64,000 nucleotides of DNA from Branchiostoma belcheri (taxonomy: Eukaryota; Chordata; Leptocardii; Amphioxiformes; Branchiostomatidae), in the NCBI RefSeq assembly GCF_001625305.1, contig NW_017803490.1:153492-217491 (forward strand). The letters run 5' to 3'. Positions 1 through 10,478 of the stretch are shown here, piece by piece (within the stretch, counting starts at the first letter, position 1; each line of letters opens with the position of its first letter). Below the pieces are notes generated by a model. That model saw nothing but the letters and a program-made list of their open reading frames with translations. It was not told the DNA's origin and ran no database searches. A program made the position numbers and the translations under genes.

Positions 1-297
1 GTGGTGGCTTGAAGACGGCATCTTTGAAAAGTAGACATGCTGGCTCTTTTGAAGACGTACAGCAATGCTTCGTCAACTGCTGTAACTGCTTTTATTTACG
101 TCCGAACAAGTTACACAGGCTCGACAAAGAGAACATCAGGAGAAGAATGAATATATTGTGCTGAGAAGAAGATAAGAGTTTCTAGCTCAAAACTGCCGCA
201 GTAGGAAGTGTCTGTGGCTTGGGAGAATGCCTCAAAGGGAAAATGCATACGAGGTGGGCTTACCTACTAAAATGATACCTCGTTATCGCGTACATGC
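1..297. other. Unique sequence, no gene seen
   Basis: I see no credible coding region, RNA gene or repeat before the CA microsatellite. Short open frames here run into the microsatellite and are not gene-like. Confidence 0.6.
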
Positions 298-392
298 ACA
301 AACACACATGGACGCTCACACTTGCGTGGATACACATGCACACATGGACACACATGCATGCACACACACATACACACACACACACACATGCA

Positions 393-433
<41 letters not shown>

Positions 434-527
434 ACACACACACACACATACACACACATGCATGCACAAACACACACACACACACACACACACATGCACA
501 CCCACACACATATACACACGCACACAT

Positions 528-558
<31 letters not shown>

Positions 559-573
559 CACAAACACACATAT

Positions 574-608
<35 letters not shown>

Positions 609-611
609 CAC
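298..611. repeat. (CA)n compound microsatellite
   Basis: About 310 bases of CA dinucleotide with interspersed TG, CG and TA steps (for example ATGCATGC and GCGCGCGC blocks). Six overlapping open frames of 100-133 residues on both strands are low-complexity His-Thr or Cys-Val translations of this tract. The alternating purine-pyrimidine composition could adopt Z-DNA; that is a general property, not evidence of function. Confidence 0.97.
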
Positions 612-1325
612 CCAAAGGCAAAGCATAGTCATCTATACGTCCCACAATTTAGTACACAAGTGGTCTTTTAATTTGCATCGCATCGAGAAAACTTCCTACC
701 AAATCAGGGTATCGCCAACGTAAAGCTATCGTCTCCCACATGGCGCATTTATTTTCATTTCCATCCTTATAAATAAGATAGATACAGCGGGATGTGACAG
801 ATCCAGCACAGACCCAGAAAAAATCCTTCAAAATGATCAAAGATGAACATTTTGATGGCTAAGACCGGACCTCATCTCTGGAAAATCTGAAGAATCAGTC
901 ATCAGATTTAGATGTATCATCTCGCCTCAATCTAAAATATGAAGCATATGAAAGTGATTACGTGGAAAAACAGTTCGGATTATGAGTGAATCATGATATA
1001 TCTACTGCCGAAGCAACAAGGCTCGGACCTCAGAACTTTGATAAACTCGTGCCACAGAGGTTAAGAGAAAGGGCTCTGAAGGGGGATTTGAAAACTCCTG
1101 GGTCGATCGCCCACAAATCGTACAATACCGGGAAATCATTGATTTGATTCTTTGTTTGTTTTTTGAGCTTTTTGTAAATGGAGGCTATCGGGTATATGAT
1201 TGAATGTAAAGCGCGGTAGAAATGGTGTATTACGTAATCAATAGTTCCCCATCTTCTATATAAATCATACATAATTTTTGTAATTTTGTAGCAAAATGAC
1301 GTAACGCTTTTTATGAATACCTTCT
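612..1325. other. AT-rich unique sequence
   Basis: No recognisable gene, RNA or repeat. It ends at the 5' truncation point of the non-LTR remnant that follows. Confidence 0.5.
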
Positions 1326-1628
1326 TTGACAAAGACAAAGGCTCCGATTGGGATCTCTACCGGTAAATTCTACCAGATCAGAGCCTCTACCCTGACGTGC
1401 AAGGAGGGTATTGAAGACGAATTCCACTTTATGATGTCTTGTCCAACATATGAAGAAAACAGACAAAACTTGATGCAATCCATAGGTTCCATAACTACTG
1501 TTACGCTACCTCACTCAAAATCAGATATCTTAAATATGCTCCTTTCATGTCCTACTCAGATATCAATGTACGTTGGAAAATTCATATTTGAATCACTACA
1601 AAAGCGACACCATATTGTAAATAGCTGA
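1326..1628 (+). pseudogene. C-terminal remnant of a non-LTR retrotransposon reverse transcriptase (CR1/L2-like)
   Basis: A 100-residue open frame without an ATG start (it opens at TTG), so it is a fragment of a larger ORF. Residues 24-41 read CKEGIEDEFHFMMSCPTY. This matches the Cys-rich segment with a following EDE-x-HF-x3-CP-x-Y signature that lies near the C-terminus of many non-LTR reverse transcriptases in invertebrates. The usual second Cys of the first C-x2-C pair is not visible, so the motif is degraded or divergent. The frame ends in a stereotyped VGKFIFESLQKR tail, and a related C-terminus occurs on the minus strand near 60.2 kb. The polymerase and endonuclease domains are absent (5' truncation, typical of target-primed reverse transcription). 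Not expected to be functional. Class assignment is from motif style only. Confidence 0.75.
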
Positions 1629-1822
1629 TATATCCCCTGAATTACAGATAGTAATACTCTTCTTAGCAAAACACAATAGATTAGCTTTAGTATCATTATG
1701 GACTAGCTCGTTAGAATTATATTTTAGTATTAGTTCGTGTATGTTCACTTGTAGTTTCTTCTTTGCCATACATTGTACCAGTTACAGTTGTTGAGCAATA
1801 AAGTTCATATGGTTTGATTTGT
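1629..1822 (+). mobile_element. 3' UTR and terminus of the same non-LTR element
   Basis: Directly follows the truncated ORF. It ends near 1795-1810 with GAGCAATAAAGTTCAT, which recurs in slightly different form on the minus strand at ~60.08 kb and ~41.69 kb, marking it as the conserved 3' end of an element family. The embedded AATAAA could serve as the element's poly(A) signal. Confidence 0.65.
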
Positions 1823-1935
1823 ACGTTGAAATGTGACTACCGAAGGAAAAAAAATACCGGCATTAAGAAATCGAAACGTGGTGACGTTCCAACTGAACCC
1901 ATATGTCGTCCGAAAATTACTATTATCATGGGTCC

Positions 1936-1949
1936 GTCGCCATAGCAAC
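1936..1949 (+). promoter_or_regulatory. Candidate X-box (RFX-type site)
   Basis: GTCGCCATAGCAAC fits the RFX consensus GTNRCC-N(0-3)-RGYAAC with a two-base spacer and no mismatch. RFX factors act on promoters of ciliary and other genes. No gene is recognised next to it, so this is a motif match only; it lies upstream of the CCAAT/CRE/TATA cluster. Confidence 0.4.
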
Positions 1950-2018
1950 GGTTTCCGCTGCCAAAAACGATACAATCATTAAGAGTAACTCCAGGAATAT
2001 AAAACCTGTCTTTAGTGT

Positions 2019-2029
2019 GGGGGGGGGGG
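2019..2029 (+). repeat. Poly-G run (11 G)
   Basis: A homopolymer of eleven Gs, about 20 bases downstream of a TATAAAA-like string. A common site of sequencing or assembly length error. Confidence 0.8.
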
Positions 2030-2098
2030 CAAAGTTGAAGTACCTCAGTGGAAACTAACGTTGCAATCCTAGGTCTAAAATTTAAATTGAATTACACG

Positions 2099-2323
2099 GC
2101 AACCAATCATTGGTTGCTTTTTTAATGACAAGGCCAATCAGATACTCTCGTCTGTGCCACGTCATTGTGACGTCACGTCTACAAAAGTGTTAGTCACCAC
2201 CATTGGACAAAAGTATGAAAGAACCTCTGTCAACTGTAACTCAAACTTCAGTTGTTTTTTCAAGATAGCATGCCCCTCCCCCTTTGCATAATATTCCTGC
2301 TCAATCTAAAAACTGTATAAATA
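2099..2323 (+). promoter_or_regulatory. Candidate promoter: paired CCAAT, CRE and TATA motifs
   Basis: Within 225 bases there is a palindrome carrying divergent CCAAT boxes at 2099-2117 (GCAACCAATCATTGGTTGC, 9-bp arms), another CCAATCA at about 2134, a consensus CRE TGACGTCA at 2168-2175, an inverted CCAAT (ATTGG) near 2203 and TATAAATA at 2316-2323. This order is typical of a TATA-type RNA polymerase II promoter pointing rightward, with a start expected near 2345. Against it: no convincing ORF follows. The frame at 2450-2785 (111 residues) has no recognisable domain and sits in AT-rich DNA. It could serve a non-coding RNA, a transposon, or nothing. Confidence 0.35.
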
Positions 2324-2329
2324 CTTGAT

Positions 2330-2925
2330 TTGACTGAAGGCAAATTTGAACAGAAAGGCGATCTCTGGTTATTACGTTACGTACATTTAGTTCTATTTCG
2401 GGTAGGGTGCAAAGACAATGTCATTCAAGCGAGATAACAAGATAAATTATTGATTGCATGGCGTATTGAGGGGGGAATGTTGGTTAATAAGACTAAGGTG
2501 GGAGGGGGGCGCTGCGCTCTGATCGAAATAAAAAATATCTTGTTTTCATTGTTTTTTCGACGTAAAAGCACAACAAATATACAAAAAAGCAAAGCCCAAT
2601 CAATGAAGTATACAAGTATACAAGATTTCAGAAATAAAAGCATTTTAATGATAGATATGATAGCAAACGTAAACATAATAATGGTCAAGAGGGACAATCT
2701 TAAGTGTATCCATTCAATTTTGATTCTGTACAAATGCTGTAAATTGAGGCCTAGATTTCCTGAATTTATAATTAAAAAAGTTTAAGTTAGAAAAAAATAA
2801 AAGACGACAATGACATGGTTATAGTACAAACCACAGTGTACAATAATGTTATATATACTGTCAGTTTCTGTCAGCCATGTTTAAAAATCTAGGCTAAAGA
2901 CATCTCGACCTTATATCCACGTCGT
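2330..2925. other. AT-rich unique sequence
   Basis: Opposing open frames of about 100 residues overlap at 2425-2785 but show biased, low-complexity composition and no motif. I would not call either a gene. Confidence 0.45.
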
Positions 2926-3288
2926 TTAAAGGCATCCAATGCGATTTCAGTGCAGCAAAACTTCTGAATAAAGAAATCTTTATGATATTGACACATGCTG
3001 CTTCACATTAGCACATTTCAATCATTATTTCATACTTTGGGTACTTAAAACTGGAGAAACAAGCCCCCAAGATGTGTCCTTTATTTTCTGGGCGGTACCC
3101 TAAAATTCCGCCCAGGGGGACCTTCCAGTAACCATTTTCCGTCAGAATTTTGAGTATGTTTTTGCTCCATGAGGGTCAATATACACTGGGACAGTGTGGT
3201 TTCAACTCAGTATGTAGATAAGTGACTAGAATATTGGCTTTGAAAAATCGGGTTTCCAAGCCCTAAAAACTGCACTGGATGCCTTTAA
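2926..3288. mobile_element. TTAA-target MITE, copy 1
   Basis: A 363-bp element bounded by TTAA on both sides, with inverted termini TTAAAGGCATCCAATGC (left) and GCACTGGATGCCTTTAA (right), 16 of 17 pairing. A second copy at 7359-7705 shares the internal sequence, including a stretch around the phrase TCCTTTATTTTCTGGG, and the same ends. No transposase is encoded. TTAA duplication is known for piggyBac and Kolobok superfamilies; which one supplied the ends cannot be decided here. Confidence 0.85.
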
Positions 3289-4335
3289 TTATACTCTTAT
3301 CAGAGGTATTGTTCCTCCCAGGACTAAGCTATCTCTATAAAAGACACCGCTTCCATTGTTGTGATTCCATAGAGAGTTTTCCCGCGTCCGCAAAAGTCTG
3401 TCAGCTGTCGGCCGCCATTTTGAATCAGACGACAGCTGGCTCGACCAATAGCTCGTGTAATGTTTATTTCACCCCGTATCAATTTTGGCGCGATTACACG
3501 CCCTTTCCTCCACCCTCTGAATTATCACCTCCATAAAATCCGGCAAGAAAAACGTTTAACTCCTTCCAATGACTTTTTACACGCACGCTGGGTCGTTTTT
3601 AATCTGGGGTGTATCATAAAAGACAATCAGCCAGAGTGATATTACATTTGAAATGCATGATCTTATGCATTCGGTGTAAAATGGCAACACCTTTTAATGG
3701 CTATAGTTCATTATTCATTTTACATTAACAGCTAGGTGCAAGTTTCAAAACATTTTTGACCACAGAGAAAGTATCAAAACTATATAATACCATAACAAAA
3801 ATGTTACATGAAATGTTATGAACTCCATAGAAGATTATAATATTTTACAATTTATCACATAACGTACTTTCAATAAACAACGTCTTCAAAAGTGGGTATT
3901 GCAAGGTTAAGCTTATATATGTATCTTTTTTGCTTTTAAGTTACTTTTAATTGTAAATCATTGCGTTTCAGCCAATAAATGCTGCTACTACTAGTACATG
4001 TATATATTGCGTCTTGCTAAAACGACGAACAGAAACCATTCAATCATTCAAATCGAATGCTTTTGTCTAGTGATGTGTTTTAAAACTCTTCTCCGAAAGG
4101 GATACGAGTTGTTAGGCATTCAAGAAATGAAGGCAAGCGGTCATTGAAAATCTTTAATCCAAGTCGCCTGAGTCGAACGTGAAAGATGACCGCTCCAACT
4201 ATACCCTCAGGCAAAAAGAAACGAACGGCAAAGTAGTCATGACTCATGTCAAGTAGAAATATTCATAAGTATGACCATAATGAGGGCCACAAACGTGTGA
4301 TATTAGATTATAGGGATAAATATGTATCAAGTTGA
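3289..4335. other. Unique, AT-rich intergenic sequence
   Basis: No gene or repeat recognised. An 85-residue open frame at 3279-3536 begins inside the MITE end and has no domain signature, so it is not annotated. Confidence 0.5.
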
Positions 4336-4880
4336 TTAGAATTGCATGTTTATGTCTCGGTGGACTTGGCGTGGCCCGTGTGGCGGTGTGGCCTGGTCTC
4401 AGTGGGAATTGATCCCGTAGCTTTTATGATATTTAATTGTCGATACCGGGGCAGCCTCTAATCACCCATTTAACCCTTACATCTCCTCCGAGCAGCCAAC
4501 TCGGTTTCTGAGTATTTAACCTCTCCAATCTCAGCTAATGAAACAATAGTGTTCCGTGAGTGTTCCCTTCGATTTCGGGAACGCCGCCAGTGCACCAAAC
4601 CCCACCGAAGGGGCTACGCGGTATCAGTCGTAGCCGGGAACGATTTTTATTCGTTATAGGTTGTCACTTGTTCCCTAAAGTGCTTTTATGGCTTCCGTAG
4701 ATAGGCGAGAAAATATGGCGATGTTAACCGAGTTGAACGGCAAACAACGAGCGGAGCGCCGCCGCGAGGTCCCGCGAGGATTGGCGAGGAAACGCGAGGA
4801 TTAGCGAAGTTTTAAAAGCCTGACAACAAGGATTTCGCACGGTACTTATGAGGCTCTGCGTTTTCTTAATATGAAGGAAA
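4336..4880. other. CpG-rich unique island
   Basis: Noticeably richer in G+C and CpG than its flanks (for example the GGAGCGCCGCCGCGAGG stretch near 4755), without repeats and without a convincing ORF. Candidate regulatory or conserved non-coding DNA, untested. Confidence 0.3.
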
Positions 4881-4948
4881 TAAGTCTTGAGAACCAAATT
4901 GCTATGCAAGAAGGAAAAAGCGTGTCACCTAGACTTAAGAAAAGAGCC

Positions 4949-4962
4949 GCTTCTTAAGAAGC
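4949..4962. repeat. Short perfect palindrome
   Basis: GCTTCTTAAGAAGC is a 14-bp perfect palindrome. No function can be assigned. Confidence 0.6.
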
Positions 4963-5233
4963 TTCGGGCCCCTTAAAGAACCAAGTGTTAGTCTTTGGTG
5001 ATCCTTTTACATTGTTAGCGCTGAAGTATGAATTGTTTAATGATGATAAAAGTTTTGTTATATAGAAGGGAATGGAATTATGCAGTTCCTTAACTTAAAG
5101 TATACCTTAGACCTAATACTAAATAACAATTATCTTAAAGGCGTCAAAAAGTTTCTTTTGAATGCTGTTTCTTACTTAAGTTCTTTCGATGACTTAAGTT
5201 TGCTTTACTAGTAAGTAAGTATTGGTTTGTGCG

Positions 5234-5234
<1 letters not shown>

Positions 5235-5310
<76 letters not shown>
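5235..5310. repeat. (TG)n microsatellite
   Basis: About 76 bases of almost uninterrupted TG dinucleotide; the length is expected to be polymorphic. Confidence 0.97.
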
Positions 5311-5311
<1 letters not shown>

Positions 5312-5576
5312 TTCCCGCCTTAAATTAGAAAATGAGTATCCCTAACAGTACAATTGTATCAGTTCCCGTATATGTCTTACCATAGGGACTATTTAGACAA
5401 CATGTGACAAGAGTGAAACTTAGGAGTCCTTGTCCAGGTCTTCCACATGTGATACGTGTTGACTAGTTCTCTCAGTTCACTTAGTCATGCTGAAGAAGAG
5501 TGACGGATGTCACTCGAGACGTTAAGAAGTTATCTCCGTAATTTATCTAGTAGTAGAGTTTGAATTGCCTTTACTA
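5311..5576. other. Unique sequence
   Basis: Nothing recognised between the TG microsatellite and the ATGA repeat. Confidence 0.5.
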
Positions 5577-5610
5577 AATGAACGAATGAATGAATGAATG
5601 AATGAATGAA
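5577..5610. repeat. (ATGA)n tetranucleotide repeat
   Basis: About eight ATGA units. The same tetranucleotide forms the tail of the minus-strand non-LTR end at ~60.06 kb, so this may be the residual tail of a similar insertion whose body is no longer recognisable. Confidence 0.85.
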
Positions 5611-5689
5611 CATGTCTGCTACATTGGGCTAAGTACAGGTCACAACAAAATATGATAAACAGATACAGTCAACAGATACGAAATAAAAC

Positions 5690-5915
5690 TAGAAAGGTAA
5701 CATTTGCATGTCAAATGCATAATGTATACCTTCGCATATGGTCTGCTCTGTTCATTCTTACTCAAACGCCAGACAGGAGTCTAAATCCCTCCTGCTATAA
5801 AATTGCAACATGATGTAACCCAACACTAGTTACCATCGTAACAGATGAAACATTGGTTCAGGTCATTGAGGTCACCTTGGAGAAGAAGAAGAAACTAAGC
5901 AAAAACAATAGTAAA
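5690..5915 (+). repeat. Dispersed repeat R1, copy 1
   Basis: Shares a block with 29745-30020 and, for its 3' half, with 14405-14560. The common order is an ATTTGCAT...AATGCATAAT start, TCTGCTCTGTT, TGTAACCCAACAC, GGTCAC, a purine-rich AAGAAGAAGAAAC tract and AGCAAAAACAATA. The ends are not precisely defined and no coding capacity is visible. Probably a short non-autonomous transposable element. Confidence 0.75.
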
Positions 5916-5999
5916 GATAACTAGCTGTTATTAGATAAATTCAACTGCTAACGTCCCTAATAATGTTTAGTAGACTTTAATGCTGTGTCAGCAGTCTGC

Positions 6000-6810
6000 A
6001 ACACACACACACTCCAACACAGCTATCTCCACCTGGCTACAATTTACGGCGCAATCATAGGGCGAGATTCAAATTTATCGCCCGTGAAGCTCCCGTACCG
6101 GAACTAAAAACGCGCCGTTTCGGGTGGAAGAAAAACGCTCCCTTAATTTTTCAACAGATCATTTCTGACGACAGCGATCGCGAAACGCCGCATGATAGAT
6201 CACACAATAAACGTGTTTTACCGGCCGCCGAAAAGTCGTATTTCGCCAGATTTTCGTCTAAATGAGCTTGACTTAGAGCGCGGATAGTCCCCAAGGCAAA
6301 AAATAAAATCCAGCATCCCTGCATTTAAAATAAATGGTTTATGAGGTTTTTACGGAGCCCTTGTTGATGTACTACCGATCTTTCCGGGGTAGATCTCGGA
6401 TCAGGCACCAAGGCCCTATAGGTCATATCCGTCCTCACCCATTTTAAACTTTCATCAATTTTCGGGTAGCTAGGGAGCCCTTGGGCGAAATTCTTTCATA
6501 AAGATTGAAATTAGTGTACTAAACTCACATGGTCATTTATTTCCCCCTGTCATAAGCGCGCGTTGTAAAAGCAATTAACTCTGCAGAGAATCATCATTCT
6601 AAGTCGCTGAATTGCTTTCGGAGTCACCATTTCTGTACTTAGGCGCGTGTTACAGCAGACTGTAGACTGTCCAAGGGGCATGTGTTTATGACACTCACGA
6701 GAGACGGTAATTTCCAGATGAAGGAAGCAGGAGTGTCTCCGGGCCCACGTTTCCCGCATTAAGCAATTTGTGAGGATGGTTCCCTCGGGCGTGAGAGCTA
6801 AAATCTGCCG
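6000..6810. other. CpG-rich unique region
   Basis: Non-repetitive, with CpG-rich runs (around 6100-6300 and 6540-6760) beside AT-rich homeodomain-like strings such as GGTTTATGAGG near 6330. The 69-residue minus-strand frame at 6550-6759 has no domain. A candidate conserved non-coding stretch. Confidence 0.3.
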
Positions 6811-7358
6811 AGTCTACACAAAACTGACTCAAGTAAAAACTACCGCATCATGGAGAGACGTTGTTGGTTAAAGGCATACAGGTCAATTTTAGGGCGGTAA
6901 TACTAGATTTCAAAGTCAATTTTCTGGTTATTGTTTATCCCATAGTATACTGATATTTGTGTTGGTATAGAGTCTACACAAAACTGACTCAAGTAAAAAC
7001 TACCGCATCATGGAGAGACGTTCTTGGTTAAAGGCATACAGGTCAATTTTAGGGCGGTAATACTACATTTCAAAGTCAATTTTTTGTTCATTGTTTATCC
7101 CATAGCATACTGATATTTGTGAGAAAATAGAGTCTACACAAAACTAACTCAAGTAAAAACTACCGCATCATGGAGAGACGTTCTTGGTTAAAGGCATACA
7201 GGGCAATTTCAGGGCAGTGATACTAGATTTCAAAGTCAATTTTCTGTTTACTGTTTTGATGATGATAGAATACTGATATTTGCGAGGACGTAGAGTCTAC
7301 ACAAAACTAACTCAAGTAAAAACTACCGCTCGTGTGGATCATGGAGAGACGTTCTTGG
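6811..7358 (+). repeat. 160-bp tandem repeat containing the TTAA-MITE terminus
   Basis: The marker AGTCTACACAAAACT recurs at 6811, 6971, 7131 and 7294 (spacings 160, 160, 163). Each unit contains a TTAAAGGCAT terminus followed by an AGGGC-AGT-AATACTA block, so the repeat unit carries a MITE-type end plus a body ending in CATACTGATATTTG. The fourth unit is cut at its TTAA by the MITE at 7359. Confidence 0.92.
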
Positions 7359-7705
7359 TTAAAGGCATCCAGTGTGATTTCAGGGCAGCAAAAATGGAAA
7401 TATTCTGAATAAGGCAATCTTTGTGTTATTAACACATACTGCTTCATATTAGCACATTTAAAGTAGCATACTTTGGGCTTTTAAAACTGCAGAAACAAGC
7501 CCCAAGATGAGTCCTTTATTTTCTGGGTGGTACCCTAAAATGAGCCCAGGGCCCTTCCAGTAACCATTTTCTGTCAGAATTTTGGGAAATCTTTGCTCCA
7601 TGAGGGTCAATATACACTGGGATAGTGTGGTTTCAACTCAGTATGTAGATAAATGACCACAATATTGACTTCCAAAGCCCTATAAACTGCACTGGAAGCC
7701 TTTAA
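7359..7705. mobile_element. TTAA-target MITE, copy 2
   Basis: About 347 bp, homologous along its length to the element at 2926-3288. It begins TTAAAGGCATCCAGTG and ends GCACTGGAAGCCTTTAA. Its right TTAA is shared with the left terminus of the next unit at 7702, so one element abuts another at a common target site. Confidence 0.85.
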
Positions 7706-8165
7706 AGACATCCAGTGCAACTTTAGGGCAGTAATACTAGATTTCAGTTTGTTTATACCATAGCATACTGATATTTGTGAGAAAATAGAGTCTACACAAA
7801 ACTAACTCAAGTAAAAACTACCGCTACTTCTTGGTTAAAGGCATCCAGTGCAATTTTAGGGCAGTAATACTAGATTTCAAAGTCAATTTTTTGGTCATTG
7901 TTTTAATGATGAATCGACCCTATCCCATAGCATACTGATATTTGTGAGAAAATAGAGTCTACACAAAACTAAGCCAAGTAAAAACTCGTGTGGATCATGG
8001 AGAGACATTGGTTGACGAAATTGTGCTATAGAAATAGCAGTAAATCTCAATATCAGACAGATTCACTCTTTCAGATTTTTTATTTGTTTTGTTGCCCTGA
8101 AATTTCATCCAATGGATTTCAAAGTCAATTTTCTTGTAATTCTTTTAATGTTTAATGAACCCTAT
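7702..8165 (+). repeat. Further 160-165-bp units of the TTAA composite
   Basis: Units resume after the MITE, with the marker AGTCTACACAAAACT at 7789 and 7954 (spacing 165). The sequence TTGTTGCCCTGAAATTTC near 8088 resembles the inner part of the right terminus, so it may be a decayed end inside the composite. Confidence 0.8.
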
Positions 8166-9640
8166 CCCATAACATACTGATATCTATGAGGAAACAATGC
8201 AATGTCGTTGACGAAAAACTGTTGCTGATTTTATATGGTTGACTGCTTCTAGATATTTATGGGTGGTACCCAAAAATAAAGGACTCGTGTCGCTTGTTTT
8301 GGGGCTATTTCAAAAGTTTAAGTATTTATGTTGAATCAACCCTGTCCCGTAACATACTAATATCTATAAGGAAACAATGCAATGTCGCTGACAAAAATCG
8401 GTTGCTTATTGTATACGGTAGGCTGGTTGTAGCTATTTATGGGTGGTACCCAAAAATAAAGGACTCCTCGTGTCGCTTGTTTTGGGGCTATTTCAAAAGT
8501 TTAAGTATTAATGTTGAATCAACCCTGTCCCATAGCATATACTGATATATGTGAGACAAAAACGCAATGTCGCTGACGAAAAATGGTTGCTTTATTTTAT
8601 ATGGTTGGCTGGTTCTAGATATTTATGGGTGGTACCCAAAAATAAAGGACTCCTCGTGTGGCTTGTTTTGGGGCTATTTCAAAAGTTTAAGTATTAATGC
8701 TGAATCAATCCTGTCCCATAGCACATACTGACATATGTGAGACAAAAACTCAATGTCGCTGACGAAAAAATGGTTGCTTATTTTATATGGTTGGCTGGTT
8801 TTAGATATTTATGGGTGGTACCCAAAAATAAAGGACTCCTCGTGTGGCTTGTTTTAGGGCTATTTCAAAAGTTTAAGTATTAATGTTGAATCAACCCTGT
8901 CCCATAACATACTGATATCTATAAGGAAACAATGCAATGTCGCTGACAAAAATCGGTTGCTTATTGTATACGGTAGGCTGGTTGTAGCTATTTATGGGTG
9001 GTACCCAAAAATAAAGGACTCCTCTCGTGTGGCTTGTTTTGGGGCTATTTCAAAGGTTTAAGTATTAATGTTGAAGCAACCCTGTCCCATAGCATATACT
9101 GATATATGTGAGACAAAAACTCAATGTCGCTGACGAAAAATGGTTGCTTATTTTATATGATAGGCTGGTTGTAGCTATTTATGGGTGGTACCCAAAAATA
9201 AAGGACTCCTCGTGTGACTTGTTTTGGGGCTATTTCAAAAGTTTAAGTATTAACGTTGAATCAATCCTGTCGTCCCATATCATACCGATATATGGGAGAC
9301 AAAAATTCAATGTCCCTGACGAAAAATGGTTGCTTATTTTATATGATAGGCTGGTTGTAGCTATTTGTGGGTACCCAAAAATTAAAGGACTCCTCTCGTG
9401 TGGCTTGTTTTGGGGCTATTTCAAAAGTTTAAGTATTAATGTTGAATCAACTCTGTCCCATAGCATATACTGATATATGTGAGACAAACATTCAATGTCG
9501 CTGACGAAAAAGGGTTGCTTATTTTATTTGACAGGCTGGTTGTAGCTTTTTATGGGTATCCAGAAAATACAGGACTCCCCATGTTGCTTATTTTGGGGCT
9601 ATTTTAAAGGTTTAAATGTGAAATGCTGACAAAAATTGTG
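8166..9640 (+). repeat. ~185-bp tandem repeat array, 8 units
   Basis: The phrase GGGTGGTACCCAAAAATAAA recurs near 8261, 8441, 8627, 8813, 8996, 9183, 9367 and 9553 (spacings 180-187). The unit retains TCCCATAGCATA-TACTGATAT, also present in the 160-bp units upstream, so the two arrays appear related by descent. Open frames at 8294-8545 and 9108-9473 exist because several units are 186 bp, a multiple of three; they are not genes. Confidence 0.93.
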
Positions 9641-9699
9641 TTAAGAAATTGCAGTAAATGTCAATATTAGACAGATTTCCTCTTCCAGAGTTTTATTTT

Positions 9700-9737
9700 T
9701 TCCTTTGTCGCCCTGACATTGCATTGGAAGCGTTTAA
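9700..9737 (-). mobile_element. Right terminus of the composite TTAA element
   Basis: Ends GCATTGGAAGCGTTTAA. Its reverse complement agrees with the left terminus at 6868 over about 24 of 30 positions, including AGGGC. The whole 6868-9737 stretch can therefore be read as one element whose interior has expanded into tandem arrays. Confidence 0.6.
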
Positions 9738-10139
9738 TGCATTAAAAATGCAATAAAAAATGCATTCAATGCATTTAAACTAATGTAGGTGGATGGGCTT
9801 TAGACGTTGTTGTGAGCACAGTTCGGTTGGAAAGTCACTTTCAAGGATCCTTTGGAAAGACAAGAAGAGTCTACTGACGCAAATACACGATTTCCGGCGA
9901 CGCAGTCTTCCTTTGAACGCGCCGCTTTCTTCTCGTTTAAAAGGTTCGATGCTTTTTTCCTAGTGTCTCAAGTACAACTCCTTTTTGTAAAGAAGGTGTT
10001 ACGCAAAACTACTACAAGATAAAACTGTTAACTCTCGAATCGTGAAGCCAGCGAATTCGGGGGAGGCTGCTTCGAACCAACGATCAGGACAAAGACTTGG
10101 TGTAACCTTTGCAAAATGACAGTTCTCAAGCATCAAAGA
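9738..10139. other. AT-rich stretch, then a CpG-containing unique stretch
   Basis: 9738-9780 holds interleaved ATGCATT/AATGCAT strings able to pair with one another. The rest is unique sequence with no gene seen. Confidence 0.5.
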
Positions 10140-10425
10140 TTAATTTGTATCCGTACTTGTATAGCCGGTATAACCGCCCTTTGGCGTAACACACCAGCTT
10201 CGCAGGCACGCGGCGCGGCGGCAGCTGGCTACATTACACCGATCGACTTGTTACACCTAACCCCTGATCATCTAACTCCAAACATTGTTCAAAGCTATCT
10301 AATGACAATGCCCCTACTGTACTTGGTGACAGCGAGTTCCACTCTGCGATAGTTCTAGGTAAGAATGAATTTTTGAACACCTTAGATGCATAACAGTTTG
10401 CGAAAAGCTTGGTTACGAACATACT
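10140..10425 (-). pseudogene. Non-LTR retrotransposon 3' end, copy A (reverse transcriptase C-terminus)
   Basis: Read on the minus strand, residues include FKNSFLPRTIAEWNSLSPST and then a conserved ...SLDSF segment. This is the characteristic C-terminal SFFPRTI-x-EWN-x-L-P motif of CR1/L2/Jockey-like non-LTR reverse transcriptases. Downstream (10140-10233) is a 3' UTR with a GC-rich GCCGCCGCGCCGCGTGCC block, then the GGTGTGTTACGCC...GGGCGGTTATACC tail also seen at 49.8 and 57.9 kb. Severely 5'-truncated. Confidence 0.85.
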
Positions 10426-10478
10426 TCTAAAACTTCAAAATATACAACCAAACTGATATCTTTCCTACATCCTTAAAT

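Noticed and set aside
227-723. Long His/Thr- or Cys/Val-rich frames on both strands
   Set aside because: They are translations of the CA microsatellite, open in many frames at once, with no non-repeat coding sequence.
1936-2175. An MHC-II-type S-X-Y promoter module (X-box, CRE, CCAAT)
   Set aside because: The X-box lies more than 200 bases from the CRE, whereas the real module has the boxes adjacent with fixed spacing.
8294-9473. Repetitive protein frames of 83 and 121 residues
   Set aside because: They exist only because several 185-bp array units are 186 bp, divisible by three; neighbouring units of other lengths break the frame.
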